This document shows, piece by piece, positions 11,015-21,550 of a stretch of 64,000 nt of DNA. The notes below the pieces were generated by a model. The model saw only the letters and a program-made list of their open reading frames with translations, did no database searches and was not told where the DNA came from. Every line of letters starts with the position of its first letter. Positions within the stretch are counted from its first letter, which is position 1. A program made the translations under genes and the position numbers. The DNA comes from Cornus controversa (lineage: Eukaryota > Streptophyta > Magnoliopsida > Cornales > Cornaceae): assembly GCA_026545225.1 (NCBI GenBank), contig CM048853.1, positions 14,820,755 through 14,884,754 on the forward strand. Direction: 5' to 3'.

Positions 11015-14008
11015 ATGCAAGGTCGTCGTTCTGTGGCTGATCCTTTGATACCTCTTGATCCTGAGCCTGAACGTACTCTTAGACAACAGAGGAACATCCC
11101 TGTTGACACCAGTGTGCAAGAGGAAGAAATAATTGAAGACATGGCAGAAGAGAGGAATAATAACCTTGTTCCTAATGCTGATGGAGAAAGAGCTAGATTA
11201 CTTAGGGACTACTATGTTCCTGAGACATATACCTCGCCAGCAGGTTTTCAACTGCCCAATGTCACAGCACAGAATTATGAGATCAAGTCCAGCATTATTC
11301 AGATGCTACCATCTTATTTTGGGCTGACTCAAGAAGACCCTTACAAGCATCTGGATGACTTCATTGAAGTGTGCTCAACTACAAAAATTCACAACTTCTC
11401 TGAAGATGCTTTCAGAATGAGACTTTTTCCATTCTCTTTGAAAGACAAAGCAAAGTATTGGTTCAACTCTCTACCGGCTGGTTCTATCACGACTTGGACT
11501 CAGATGCAACATGAGTTTCTCAAGAAGTATTTTCCGATAGGGAAGACCAATCAGTTCAGACGTGCTATCACTGGTTTCTCCCAACATGAGGGGGAACAAT
11601 TTTATGAGACATGGGAAAGATTCAAGGACCTTCTTAGGAAGTGTCCCCATCATCAAGTTCCTAAGTGGCAACTAGTGCAGAGTTTTCATGAAGGGCTCAC
11701 AGAAGCCAACAGACAGATGGTTGATGCGTCATGTGGAGGTACTTTTATGTTGAAGAGTGAAGAAGAGGCATGGACCTTATTTGAAAATCTTAGTGACAAC
11801 TCTCTACAACATGTGTCCTCTACTCGTTCTAGCAGACCTGCCACTACCAGGAAGACTGATGGGATTTTTGAGGTTGGTGCTTCAGAAGCTATGCCAACTG
11901 ATATTGATTTAATTGCACAGAAGGTAGCAGCAATTATGGCTGCCAATCAAACTCCTTCTGCTTCAAATTCTTCATTGCTAGGCCCGTGTGAATTCTGCTC
12001 TAGTCCTATGCATAATGTGAGCAATTGTCCTTCAATGGGGCAATTTTCTGATATTCAACATGAGCAAGTTCAAGCTACTTTCACTGGACCAATGAATCCT
12101 CCACGAGGTAATACTTACAATCCCACATGGAGGAATCATCCTGGTTTTTCTTACAGTAACCAAGGGGCAGCAATGCAACCATCATATCAACCTAGGACTT
12201 TTGTGCCTCAACAGCAATATCAAACACAAAGTCCTATGGCCCAAAGAATTTCTGCTATTGAAGACAAGCTGACTCTTACCTTGTCTAAATTTGACAAGCT
12301 TGATTCTCTTATAGAGACAGTGCAAGCTACTGCAGCAACAGTACAATCTACAGTTCAGCTAGTGCACTCGCATTCTCAATCCATTGCCAAACTGGAATCT
12401 CAGTTTGGACAGCTTGCTACTTCATTGAGTAGAAGAGAAGAAGGGAAGCTCCCTAGTCAACCAATTGCTAATCCAAGAGGGATGCAAGCTTCCACAAGCA
12501 ACCCACACCATGAGCAAGTTCAAGCCATTACCACTTTGAGAAGTGGGAAAATAATTGACAATAAGGTGGGTGAGAAGAAAGAAGAAGAAAAAGTGATCAC
12601 AAGTCCAAGTGCTGAAATTCCTTATGAGCCCAAGGCTCCTTTCCCACAACGTTTTCTTGAAGCATCTAAATTGGGGAAGCAAGGGGACAAGCTGCATGAC
12701 ATGATGGAGGTGTTTCGCCAAGTGAAGATTAATTTGCCACTCCTTGATGCCATCAAGCAAATTCCTCCTTATGCAAAATTTTTGAAGGACTTGTGCACTC
12801 AGAAAAGGCGTTCTAAAAGCCATGTGCCAAAGAAAGTATTGCTGCCACAACAAGTAAGTTCAATAATTCAGCAGTGTACTCCTCCCAAGTACAAAGATCC
12901 TGGTGCTCCAACTATCTCATGCATTATTGGGGAGCACCATGTGGATAAAGCTCTTCTTGATTTGGGTGCAAGTGTGAATTTGCTACCCTATTCAGTTTAC
13001 TTACAATTGGGCTTGGGAGAATTGAAGCCTACCTCGGTGGTATTACAATTTGCAGACAGATCAACAAAGCAACCCCGAGGAATCATAGAAGATGTGCTCA
13101 TTAAAGTGGACAAGTTCTACTTTCCTGTTGATTTCATTGTACTTGACACTGAGCCGGTTCACAATCCGAAGAGGCACATTCCTGTGATCCTTGGTCGACC
13201 TTTCTTAGCTACTGCTGATGCTTGCATAAATTGTAGGTCAGGGATCATGGATATTTCCTTTGGCAACATGAATGTCAAGCTTAATGTGTTCAATGCTATC
13301 CAACACCCTCCAGATCAGAGTGATGTGTTCTCCATGGATGATATTGATGAATGTGTGGAGGAATTTGTTTCATCCTCTATATCTCGAAACTCCCTGGAGG
13401 TATGTAAGTCATTTTATGACTTTGAGAACACTAATGATGAAGGTTTGTGTGAAGAGGTGCATGCTATGCTGGAAGTGGATGCTATTCAGAATACTCCACC
13501 ATGGAGAATTCCAATTGAGCCACTACCTTTTCTCTCTAGCACTCCCTTAGTGCCTTCATTGGAGTCCCCTCCAGAATTAGAGTTGAAGCCTTTGCCTGAC
13601 AAATTGAAGTATGTATTCTTGGGGGCACAGAAAACTCTTCCTGTTATAATTGCCTCTGATCTGACAGAAATTCAAGAGAAGAGCTTAGTAGAGGTTTTAT
13701 ACCAACATCGGGAAGCAATTGGATGGAGTGTTGCTGATCTTAAGGGCATTGATCCCTCAATTTGCATGCACAAAATCCATTTGGAAGAAGGATGTAAGCC
13801 AACTAGAGAGGCTCAGAGGCGGTTGAACCCCAACATGAAGGAGGTGGTAAAGAAAGAGGTGGTCAAGTTACTTGATGCAGGAATCATTTATCCAATTTCT
13901 GATAGCATATGGGTGAGTCCGACACAAGTGGTTCCAAAGAAATCTGGTCTTACCATTGTCCCTAACTCCATGGGAGAGCTTGTCCCACAACGTACTGCCA
14001 CAGGTTAG
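11015..14008 (+). CDS. Athila-in gag-protease-RT (N-terminus) polyprotein
   Basis: The longest open frame in the window, 997 codons. Gag fills about residues 1-600: capsid-like region with DDFIEVCSTTKI, FSLKDKAKYWFNSLP, TWTQMQHEFLKKYFP and FYETWERFKDLLRKCP, then a CCHC zinc knuckle near residue 325. The aspartic protease motif is DLGAS near residue 649, followed by [16 protein letters not shown]. The start of RT follows (ADLKGIDPSICMHKI, WVSPTQVVPKKSG). The frame stops at TAG in what should be the [12 protein letters not shown] motif, a TGG-to-TAG change, and reopens in the same frame. The ATG lies 144 bp after the 5' LTR, shortly after TTTTCTTTTCAG, which resembles a splice acceptor. Confidence 0.92.
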   Translation: MQGRRSVADPLIPLDPEPERTLRQQRNIPVDTSVQEEEIIEDMAEERNNNLVPNADGERARLLRDYYVPETYTSPAGFQLPNVTAQNYEIKSSIIQMLPSYFGLTQEDPYKHLDDFIEVCSTTKIHNFSEDAFRMRLFPFSLKDKAKYWFNSLPAGSITTWTQMQHEFLKKYFPIGKTNQFRRAITGFSQHEGEQFYETWERFKDLLRKCPHHQVPKWQLVQSFHEGLTEANRQMVDASCGGTFMLKSEEEAWTLFENLSDNSLQHVSSTRSSRPATTRKTDGIFEVGASEAMPTDIDLIAQKVAAIMAANQTPSASNSSLLGPCEFCSSPMHNVSNCPSMGQFSDIQHEQVQATFTGPMNPPRGNTYNPTWRNHPGFSYSNQGAAMQPSYQPRTFVPQQQYQTQSPMAQRISAIEDKLTLTLSKFDKLDSLIETVQATAATVQSTVQLVHSHSQSIAKLESQFGQLATSLSRREEGKLPSQPIANPRGMQASTSNPHHEQVQAITTLRSGKIIDNKVGEKKEEEKVITSPSAEIPYEPKAPFPQRFLEASKLGKQGDKLHDMMEVFRQVKINLPLLDAIKQIPPYAKFLKDLCTQKRRSKSHVPKKVLLPQQVSSIIQQCTPPKYKDPGAPTISCIIGEHHVDKALLDLGASVNLLPYSVYLQLGLGELKPTSVVLQFADRSTKQPRGIIEDVLIKVDKFYFPVDFIVLDTEPVHNPKRHIPVILGRPFLATADACINCRSGIMDISFGNMNVKLNVFNAIQHPPDQSDVFSMDDIDECVEEFVSSSISRNSLEVCKSFYDFENTNDEGLCEEVHAMLEVDAIQNTPPWRIPIEPLPFLSSTPLVPSLESPPELELKPLPDKLKYVFLGAQKTLPVIIASDLTEIQEKSLVEVLYQHREAIGWSVADLKGIDPSICMHKIHLEEGCKPTREAQRRLNPNMKEVVKKEVVKLLDAGIIYPISDSIWVSPTQVVPKKSGLTIVPNSMGELVPQRTATG

Positions 14009-15280
14009 CGTGTTTGCATTGATTACAGAAAGCTCAACTCTACGACAAGGAAAGATCACTTCCCCCTTCCATTCATTGACCAAATACTTGAAAGGTTAGC
14101 TGGTCAGAGTTATTATTGCTTTCTGGATGGCTACTCTGGTTATAACCAAGTAGCTATGGATCCAGAAGATCAAGAGAAGACCACTTTCACTTGTCCCTTT
14201 TGTACTTTTGCGTATCGTCGTATGCCTTTTGGATTATGTAATGCTCCGGCTACATTCCAGAGGTGTATGATGGCCATCTTTTCTGACATGGTGGAAAAAT
14301 TCTTGGAGGTGTTTATGGATGATTTCTCTGTTTTTGGATCATCTTTTGAACATTGTTTGAGCAATTTATCACTTGTGCTTCAAAGATGCCGAGAACGGAA
14401 TCTGGTACTTAGTTGGGAGAAGAGCCATTTTATGGTGAAAGAAGGTATTGTATTGGGCCATATTGTTTCAGAGAGGGGCATTGAAGTTGATAAAGCAAAG
14501 ATCGACCTAATTGCAACTCTGCCTCATCCAACTTCGGTAAGGCAAGTTCGATCTTTCTTAGGCCATGCCGGGTTCTATAGAAGATTCATCAAGGATTTCA
14601 GTAAAGTAGCTCGACCATTGTGCCATTTGTTATCTAAAGATGTTCCCTTTATCTTTGATGAAGAGTGCGTGAAAGCTTTTGAAAAGCTTCGATCTCTGTT
14701 ATCCTCGGCACCAATCATGCAGTCTCCAAAATGGGCTGTACCTTTTGAAATCATGTGTGATGCCTCTGATTATGCAGTGGGAGCCGTGTTGGGACAGAGA
14801 GAAGAGAAACGACCACATGTCATCTACTACGCTAGTAAGACTCTCTCTGATGCTCAACTCAATTATACAACCACAGAGAAAGAACTTCTAGCTGTAGTGT
14901 TTGCCTTGGACAAGTTTCGTTCTTATTTATTAGGATCCAAGGTGGTTGTCTATTCTGATCATGCAGCATTGAGACATTTATTGGCAAAGAAAGAAACCAA
15001 ACCGCGTCTTATTCGGTGGATTTTATTGCTGCAAGAATTTGATTTGGAGATAAAAGACAAAAAGGGGACGGAGAATGTGGTTGCAGATCATTTATCTCGA
15101 ATCGAGTTTGAGCCGGTGATCGATGCACTACCAATTCGAGACTCATTCCCGGATGAGCAATTGTTTGGAATCACGTTGATGAAAGTTAATGGCCAAAGGT
15201 TGAAACATTGTGTGGAAGGATGTGTGCCAAGAAGAGACGTGGAGTCCGTCGACTTGACGGATCCCATCTATCCGACTTAA
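14009..15280 (+). pseudogene. Athila-in RT and RNase H, then tail; integrase deleted
   Basis: This continues the frame of the preceding polyprotein after the TAG. RT shows [35 protein letters not shown] and the catalytic FMDDFSVFG near 14312. RNase H shows [46 protein letters not shown] and VVADHLSRI. After EQLFG near 15170, where Athila-out has about 1.2 kb of integrase, it passes in frame to the [13 protein letters not shown] tail and stops. About six bases at the junction match neither side. Translation would need read-through of the RT stop. Confidence 0.9.
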
Positions 15281-15523
15281 TCCCTTCAGAGAGTCAATCG
15301 TCTCCTACGGACGTTAAATAGTAGGTTTTGTATGTATTTCTATACTTTCTTTCGTTTAGTTTTCTTTAATTTTAATTTTTGATTCTAGTTTTCTTAGGTT
15401 TTTCTTCAATTCTAGTTGCGTTTTAATGTTTTTTCTTTGAGTTTTTGATGTATAAGTTGCTTCCGGAGGATGCCAAGAGGTGTACCGAGGTATTCGGACT
15501 CAAGACGGGTGAAAAATCGTGCT

Positions 15524-15720
15524 CTCGGTCGACCTTGGGCGATGGAGACTCAAAAATATCAAGTCTCGGTCGAACTTGGGCGATGGAGGGTCAAACAGGC
15601 CTTCAGGGGGGGGATCGATCGCCCCAGTCAAGGGGGATCGATCGCCCCATGGGAATTCTTGAAGATCCCCACCAGCAGGTGGGCGATCGATCGCCCACTC
15701 CAAGGGGGATCGATCGCCCA
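15524..15720 (+). promoter_or_regulatory. Palindrome cluster upstream of ORF3 (Athila-in)
   Basis: Two copies of CTCGGTCGACCTTGGGCGAT or a one-base variant (15524, 15565) are followed by four GGATCGATCGCCC-type motifs at about 15612-15625, 15635-15648, 15681-15696 (perfect palindrome GGGCGATCGATCGCCC) and 15706-15720. The cluster is a run of dyad-symmetric sites about 30 bp upstream of a TATA box, so a protein-binding array is plausible. Confidence 0.65.
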
Positions 15721-15751
15721 AGGGTATAGAGGGGCTGGCCGAAAGTTTGCT

Positions 15752-15760
15752 CTATAAATG
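15752..15760 (+). promoter_or_regulatory. Candidate TATA box for Athila-in ORF3
   Basis: CTATAAATG lies 31 bp after the palindrome cluster and about 410 bp before the ORF3 ATG. The aligned positions of both sister copies are also TATA-like. Confidence 0.5.
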
Positions 15761-16169
15761 GACTCCTTATCCTATTTGGTTGCTACTACTTACATCTTCT
15801 ACCTCTTTGAACTCCAATTCAAGTCCTATATCATCCGGAAAACTAATTTCTTCAATTAGTGATTATTATACAAGGATTCAACATTGATTAACATCAACTT
15901 CAACATCAAAGTGGATCAAAAATCACTAGTTCTCAAAGGAAGCTCACACTTTTTCAAGTTCAACATCAAAGTAAGTGAAGTTTTTCCTTGAAGAAATTAT
16001 TCAAATCTTTTTGAGGGCTTTTGAAGACCAAGTTTGGGGGATCAAATTGGTGCAATTACTTGTTCGATTTGGGTGGAAAAATTGCCGAAAAAAGGAGGTT
16101 GAAGGTTACAAAAGAATTGTGCACACCAAGTGTTCGATTTAATTCCTCAACTACACTTTTTCTACTTCT

Positions 16170-17391
16170 ATGGCACCAAAGAGAGCAAGTCACCAAGATG
16201 CTTCAAGTTCACGTAATCCTCGCCGAGCGAGGAATGATCCGACCACAGGTTCTTCACGATCTCGCCGAGACGGTATTCAAGAGAGATGGCATCCAAGGGC
16301 GTTGAACTATGAAACAACGTTTGACATAGCTGAACTTTATGGTATGTTTCCCGAGACACGATGGGGGATTTCCGACATCCGTCGTCGTCGGTCGGCATCC
16401 ATTTTTGTTCCACTATCATCTACCATTTACCCGAGGCTTGTCAAGGTATTTTATCAAAACTTGATGCCGAAACCTGATGAGCGGGATGTGCTTACTTCTT
16501 CCGTAGATGGAACAATAGTTCGAGTTGACATGTCATCCATTGCCATTGCCATGGGTTGTCCTCATGAATGCCCAGCTGATTTATCTCATATCTACACTCC
16601 TTTACCCGACGAGTTGTCGGTGGGCAATATGGTTGCACGATTGTGTGCCAACCAATTCTCCGGGCCAAAAAGGAATGCAGCTTCAAAGTCTTCAATGCCA
16701 AATCATTTATGGTTCCTTGACGCTGTGCTACTCAAGAATGTATGTCCAATTGGACATAAAATCGAAAGACGTCAAGAGTTCCTCCGAGCCTTATATGCCA
16801 TACATTTTGGGCATTACCTGTTACTCCCACAGATTGTCTGGGGCCAGATGGAGAAATTCTATTCCAAGGTTGTGGCCAAGGTACCAGACAGTGCAAGTGA
16901 CTGGGAGTTCCCATTCCCTACTATTATTCACCAGTTGCTTGTAACACAGGGGTATGCAGTCCACGAGGATGAGCTTGCCTCCACATGACCTTCATTATGG
17001 CACGCATGACTGGAACTTGAGTCGATCTCATATGCACCAGAGAGTCATAGCGGTGCCTGGTGAGGTATCTCGGTTGGCCCAAGGAGGAGAGCATGTAGAT
17101 GTACCACCACCGGTAGATGATCCAGAGGAGATGGAGGCAGAGGAAGAGGAAGTTCATGCACAGGCTGGTGGCCATGATTATCAATACTTAGAAGGGCAGA
17201 TTGCTGGGTTGACAGCCCAGTTTGGCACCTTACAGACAGAGGTCTCCACACAGTTTGGTGCAATGAGAGCAGAGATGGCGGATCACTTTCGTGACACTCG
17301 CCAAGAGCAACTAGAGATGAGGAGGATGATGCGTGCACTGATGCGCCAAGCAAACTTAGATCCGGATGCTCAGTCACCACCACATCCTTGA
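16170..17391 (+). pseudogene. Athila-in ORF3 (env-position protein), frameshifted
   Basis: The same gene as ORF3 of Athila-out and Athila-3. It is open for 272 codons from MAPKRASHQ to about 16980, where two bases of a TTT-CC stretch are missing compared with Athila-3, so the first frame ends at 16988. The rest (HDLHYGTHDWNLSRSHMHQRV, the acidic EEMEAEEEEV stretch, the coiled-coil-like segment and the end QSPPHP) continues in another frame to 17391. The central LWFLDAVLLKNVCPIGHK block is kept. Function is unknown; the position is that of the Athila env-like gene. Confidence 0.75.
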
Positions 17392-17468
17392 CAGGAAGGT
17401 AACCATCTTTTGTATATTATTTTATTTTTAGTTTTTCTGTTTAGTTTTTTTAGTTAGATTTCAAATCT

Positions 17469-17510
<42 letters not shown>

Positions 17511-19055
17511 GAAAAATGAAAAAAATATTTTTTTTTTTAGGATTTTTTTTCTTTCATATTTATTTTCACCCATACTATTTTCACTTGATCTTTGGGGTAT
17601 AGTGGTTTGTTTTGACAGGTTGTAGCATCCAAGTTTGGGGGAGTGCTTTCATTGCCTTCATGCAATTGATGTGCTCTATTTTCTTGCCACTACTCCTTGG
17701 TCCTGGTAACATCGTTCTTACTCTTCTCTATGCTTTAATTGGGTGTACATTGAGGACAATGTACAGTTTAAGTTTGGGGGTGAGGCGATGCCTATTTTTG
17801 TGCTTTATTGGAATATGGGGGGAAATTTGTGTGAAATTCTTTTTGTATTAGGATTTTATTTTATTTTATTTTCTTAGTTTGTTTATTTTATTTTATTTTG
17901 TTTTGTTTTTAGATAGAATGTTTTTACATTATTCAAGGGATTAATACCTTATGTAGGTGCTTAACTTGCAATTTTTGAGTATGTTTTAAATTCTTGAAAA
18001 CTATGGTTTAAATTAAGTGGTTTTAATCATGGTTTGCAATAACATGCTTTGGGGTGATTAATTTTAGTTTCCTTACATGCACAGACACACTAGCATAATC
18101 TTGTGAGGTATAAACCTATGTTTTGGGTTATTGAGTTACATATGCTTGATATTAATTAGTATCTCTTGAGAATGAGTACCGATGATGTGTTATACTTGAC
18201 TTCAATGAAAAAAAAAAAGAAAAAGAAGTGAAAAAAAAAGTGATGAATAAGCAAATCAATTTGATCCTTTTCATGAGTAACCGGGCCTCTATGCCTCAGG
18301 AAGCACGGAGTGTTCGCGTCAAAAGTGAAAGGGTGAGAAAAGATGAGCATTGGTTGTCTTGATTTGTAGCCTGACTGATTCGAGTAATTAGGTCTTCGGG
18401 GTATCTTAAAGCCTAGTGCCCTAAAGCCATCTGGTTTGGGAGCCACTGACTGAAAGCTTGCTACATGGATCTTTCAGAAAGCTTAATAAATCAAGACATT
18501 GCACAACCAATAAAGCAATGAAGAAAAAAGAATGATAAGAAAAAATGAAAAAGTCATGTATGCATGTTTGGAAGTATAAGTTCAATAAGGGGAGCTAGTG
18601 AGTTGAAGGGGTATGTGCCTTAATATATTCAGAGCTGAGTTATGCTACATGAGAGGACTGCTAGTTCACTTTACACGAGGGAGCTAGAGTTGATTATTTT
18701 GAGATATGTTGATGTGAATTATGTATGGGGACCATTGCTTTGAATTATGGAATTTGAAAGTTTGGAATTATTCTTGAATGCAAGTTTGTAACTATATATT
18801 GTAATCTTCTTCTTGAATTAATGTTGAAACAGAATTTTGAATGTTTGTGGGTAACATTTCTGGAAACCCTCACGAGACTATACTCGTCCACTAGGGGGAA
18901 CCTAGGGGTTTAAAGGCTTGTTGCATATGCTAAATGCAATCGTTTCTCCCACGAAAGTGGAGTTTGGTAGTTTAGTTAGTATTTGTTAGTTTCCTTTGTT
19001 TTAGTTTTGTTTCATTCTATTGCTAAGGGACTAGCAATATGTAAGTTTGGGGGTG
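17392..19055 (+). other. Athila-in 3' noncoding region with PPTs and A-tract
   Basis: No gene is seen. It holds a run of about 39 A residues (17470-17508), much longer than in the sister copies, and AAGTTTGGGGG at 17631-17641, 17770-17780 and 19043-19053. Only the last adjoins the LTR and is the likely plus-strand primer. A perfect hairpin ATTGCTAAGGGACTAGCAAT lies at 19019-19038. The text around 18400-18490 (GGTTTGGGAG, GCTACATGG, GAAAGC) is recognisable in the second Athila family near 54590-54650, so it is conserved noncoding sequence. Confidence 0.7.
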
Positions 19056-20564
19056 TGATAGGCGTTGAATGTTACGCATTCTAGCCTCTTAACTTATGTA
19101 TTTTATTCTCTTAGTGATAGATTATTTTGTTATTTTACTTTGTTTTAGTGTTTTCTGTATTTTCAGGGCCTTAATGAGTATTTCAGTTAAAACCAAGCTT
19201 TTGGGCTTTTAAAGAAGACATCCAAGATGGTGAGATGAAGCCTACATCAAGGAGATTCACTCAACCATTTATTTCAACTCAAATCAGCCCAAGAAAGAGG
19301 TCCAAGAGAATTACAGCTGCTTAAGAAGGTTTCGGGCCTGAAGCCCAAATCTGCGCATAATGCAGTCTTAATCCCGTTTTGGAAAACGGACCAGAAGTCT
19401 TATTTCCGAGCCTCAAATCGACATTATTTCTGCGCAGGGTTGAACGAAATTTGATTCTGCACACTTTTGTATTTCACGAAAATTCCGTGAATCGGACTTC
19501 TAGTGGGTCAAAAGTTGGGCCGAAGTCAGCAGGAAAAACCCACCTGATTAGTGCTGCGGGAAACCCTAATTAATTCCTAATTGGATTAGGACTTTGGTGT
19601 ATTCTCTTGGGGAATAAAGTGAAGACTTGGAGGCTGAAGAGGGGGAGCTTACATAGAGATTAGAGAGTCTGAGAGGGCTGAGAAGAGAACAGAAACATAT
19701 TGCAGAGCCATTGGAGAACGAAGTCATACGCGTAATTCAGAAAGATGATGTCTTCTTCCTCAACAGTTGAAGCTTCTTCTTCTACCATGAGCGGCTAGTT
19801 CATCCACTAGGGTTTTGATGTAGCCCTAACAAAGCATCAATGGTTTGATTGTTTTAATTATTGGGGACCTTTATATACATGCATAGATTGTGTAATTGTG
19901 AGGATTCTTATTAATGAATTGAGCAATAAAAGTCTTGTAAATTCAATCTCAATGATTTCTTATCTTGTCTTAGATATTTAGTTGTTGTTATTGAACTCAA
20001 TCTCTTTTGTTTTCTGTGATCATGAGAGAGATTATTACACAATGGTAATCACTGAATATATTGTTATGAGCTTTGATGGATTATGCCTAGAGAAGATGAA
20101 CCATACTGCACCCTAGATTAGAGTAGTTAGGCAGATGGCCCATGCCAATCGAAGATAGTCCATGGCTTAGCCTTAATCATATGTTATCTTCTTGACGGAT
20201 GAAGGTGTGCTTGTAGCCACCGACACCACTTATGCATGATGTAATTCCCCTATAGTTGATTCAATTGACCATTGATTGTGGAGTTAGTGGTGAAGTCAAA
20301 CACCCTAGGTTTCTCTCTTATTATCTTCATTATCTGTTTACCTTTGATTTATTTTATTTTATCTTTTTAATTAGTTAAAAATCAGAATTCTTTTCTTATA
20401 AATTTAATTAGAATTAGTTCTGTGTTCCAACTCGTCAGAACATAATCCCTGAGGTACGATACCCATTCCTTTCGATAGCCCTATTCTGCAAAGAATTCGT
20501 TCTATTGCGAAGTGTGGAAAATTTTAATTGGTATACTTTTTGAGTCACACTCACACACGAATCA
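19056..20564 (+). repeat. Athila-in 3' LTR
   Basis: 1509 bp, same termini as the 5' LTR, preceded by the polypurine tract and followed by the duplicated GTCTT. Confidence 0.93.
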
Positions 20565-21406
20565 GTCTTCCTGGTAGTGGCAGGTCTGCTAGAACGAGTA
20601 GAGGACACATGTTGTAGAGAGTTGTCACTAAGATTTTCAAATAAGGTCCATGCCTCTTCTTCACTCTTTAACATAAAAGTACCTCCACACGACGCATCAA
20701 CCATCTGTCTGTTGGCTTCTGTGAGCCCTTCATGAAAACTCTGCACTAGTTGCCACTTAGGAACTTGATGATGGGGACACTTCCTAAGAAGGTCCTTGAA
20801 TCTTTCCCATGTCTCATAAAATTGTTCCCCCTCATGTTGGGAGAAACCAGTGATAGCACGTCTGAACTGATTGGTCTTCCCTATCGGAAAATACTTCTTG
20901 AGAAACTCATGTTGCATCTGAGTCCAAGTCGTGATAGAACCAGCCGGTAGAGAGTTGAACCAATACTTTGCTTTGTCTTTCAGAGAGAATGGAAAAAGTC
21001 TCATTCTGAAAGCATCTTCAGAGAAGTTGTGAATTTTTGTAGTTGAGCACACTTCAATGAAGTCATCCAGATGCTTGTAAGGGTCTTCTTGAGTTAGCCC
21101 AAAATAAGATGGTAGCATCTGAATCATGCTGGACTTGATCTCATAATTCTGTGCTGTGACATTGGGCAGTTGAAAACCTGCTGGCGAGGTATATGTCTCA
21201 GGAACATAGTAGTCCCTAAGCAATCTAACTCTTTCTCCATCAGCATTAGGAACAAGGTTGTTATTCCTCTCTTCTGCCATGTCTTCAATTAATTCTTCCT
21301 CTTGCACAATGGTGTCAACAGGGATGTTCCTCTGTTGTCTAAGAGTACGTTCAGGCTCAGGATCAAGAGGTATCAAAGGATCAGCCACAGAACGACGACC
21401 TTGCAT
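20565..21406 (-). pseudogene. Athila-out gag, N-terminal part
   Basis: The first 280 or so codons of gag, from MQGRRSVADPL to the KTD where Athila-in is inserted. They include DDFIEVCSTTKI, FSLKDKAKYWFNSLP and FYETWERFKDLLRKCP. No stop or shift is seen before the insertion. The frame continues at 9356 and downwards. It begins 144 bp after the 5' LTR, as in the sister copies. Confidence 0.87.
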
Positions 21407-21527
21407 ATATTTACCGAAAGCACCTGAAAAGAAACAAAAACAAATTTAAAAATAAAATATAAAAATTTCCTAAACTAAAAATCCAATTAAAACTAATTCT
21501 GTAAAATCCAATCAATCAAATAGATAA

Positions 21528-21545
21528 TCCCCGACAACGGCGCCA
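21528..21545 (-). other. Primer binding site, tRNA-Asp type (Athila-out)
   Basis: The minus strand reads TGGCGCCGTTGTCGGGGA next to the 5' LTR. It differs by one base (C to T) from the site of Athila-in, so it has one mismatch to the tRNA-Asp 3' end. Confidence 0.82.
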
Positions 21546-21550
21546 AAAAT

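Larger units (their letters stand above)
15281..16169 (+). other. Athila-in pol-ORF3 intergenic region
   Basis: No coding region is seen. It holds, in order, a palindrome cluster (15524-15720), a TATA-like sequence (15752-15760) and a leader of about 400 bp with one internal AAGTTTGGGGG (16030-16040). The layout matches 5513-6402 (inverted) and 49623-50513. Confidence 0.6.
9362..20564 (+). mobile_element. Athila-in: near-complete Athila lacking integrase, nested in Athila-out
   Basis: An 11.2 kb element with two 1509-bp LTRs (9362-10870 and 19056-20564) that differ at about six positions by eye. It has a primer site, gag-protease-RT-RNase H, a palindrome cluster, ORF3, a polypurine tract and a 5-bp duplication. 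The integrase domain is absent: the sequence passes directly from the RNase H end (EQLFG) to the VNGQRLKHC tail that follows integrase in Athila-out. One stop lies in RT and one frameshift in ORF3. The missing integrase means it must have been mobilised in trans. Confidence 0.93.
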
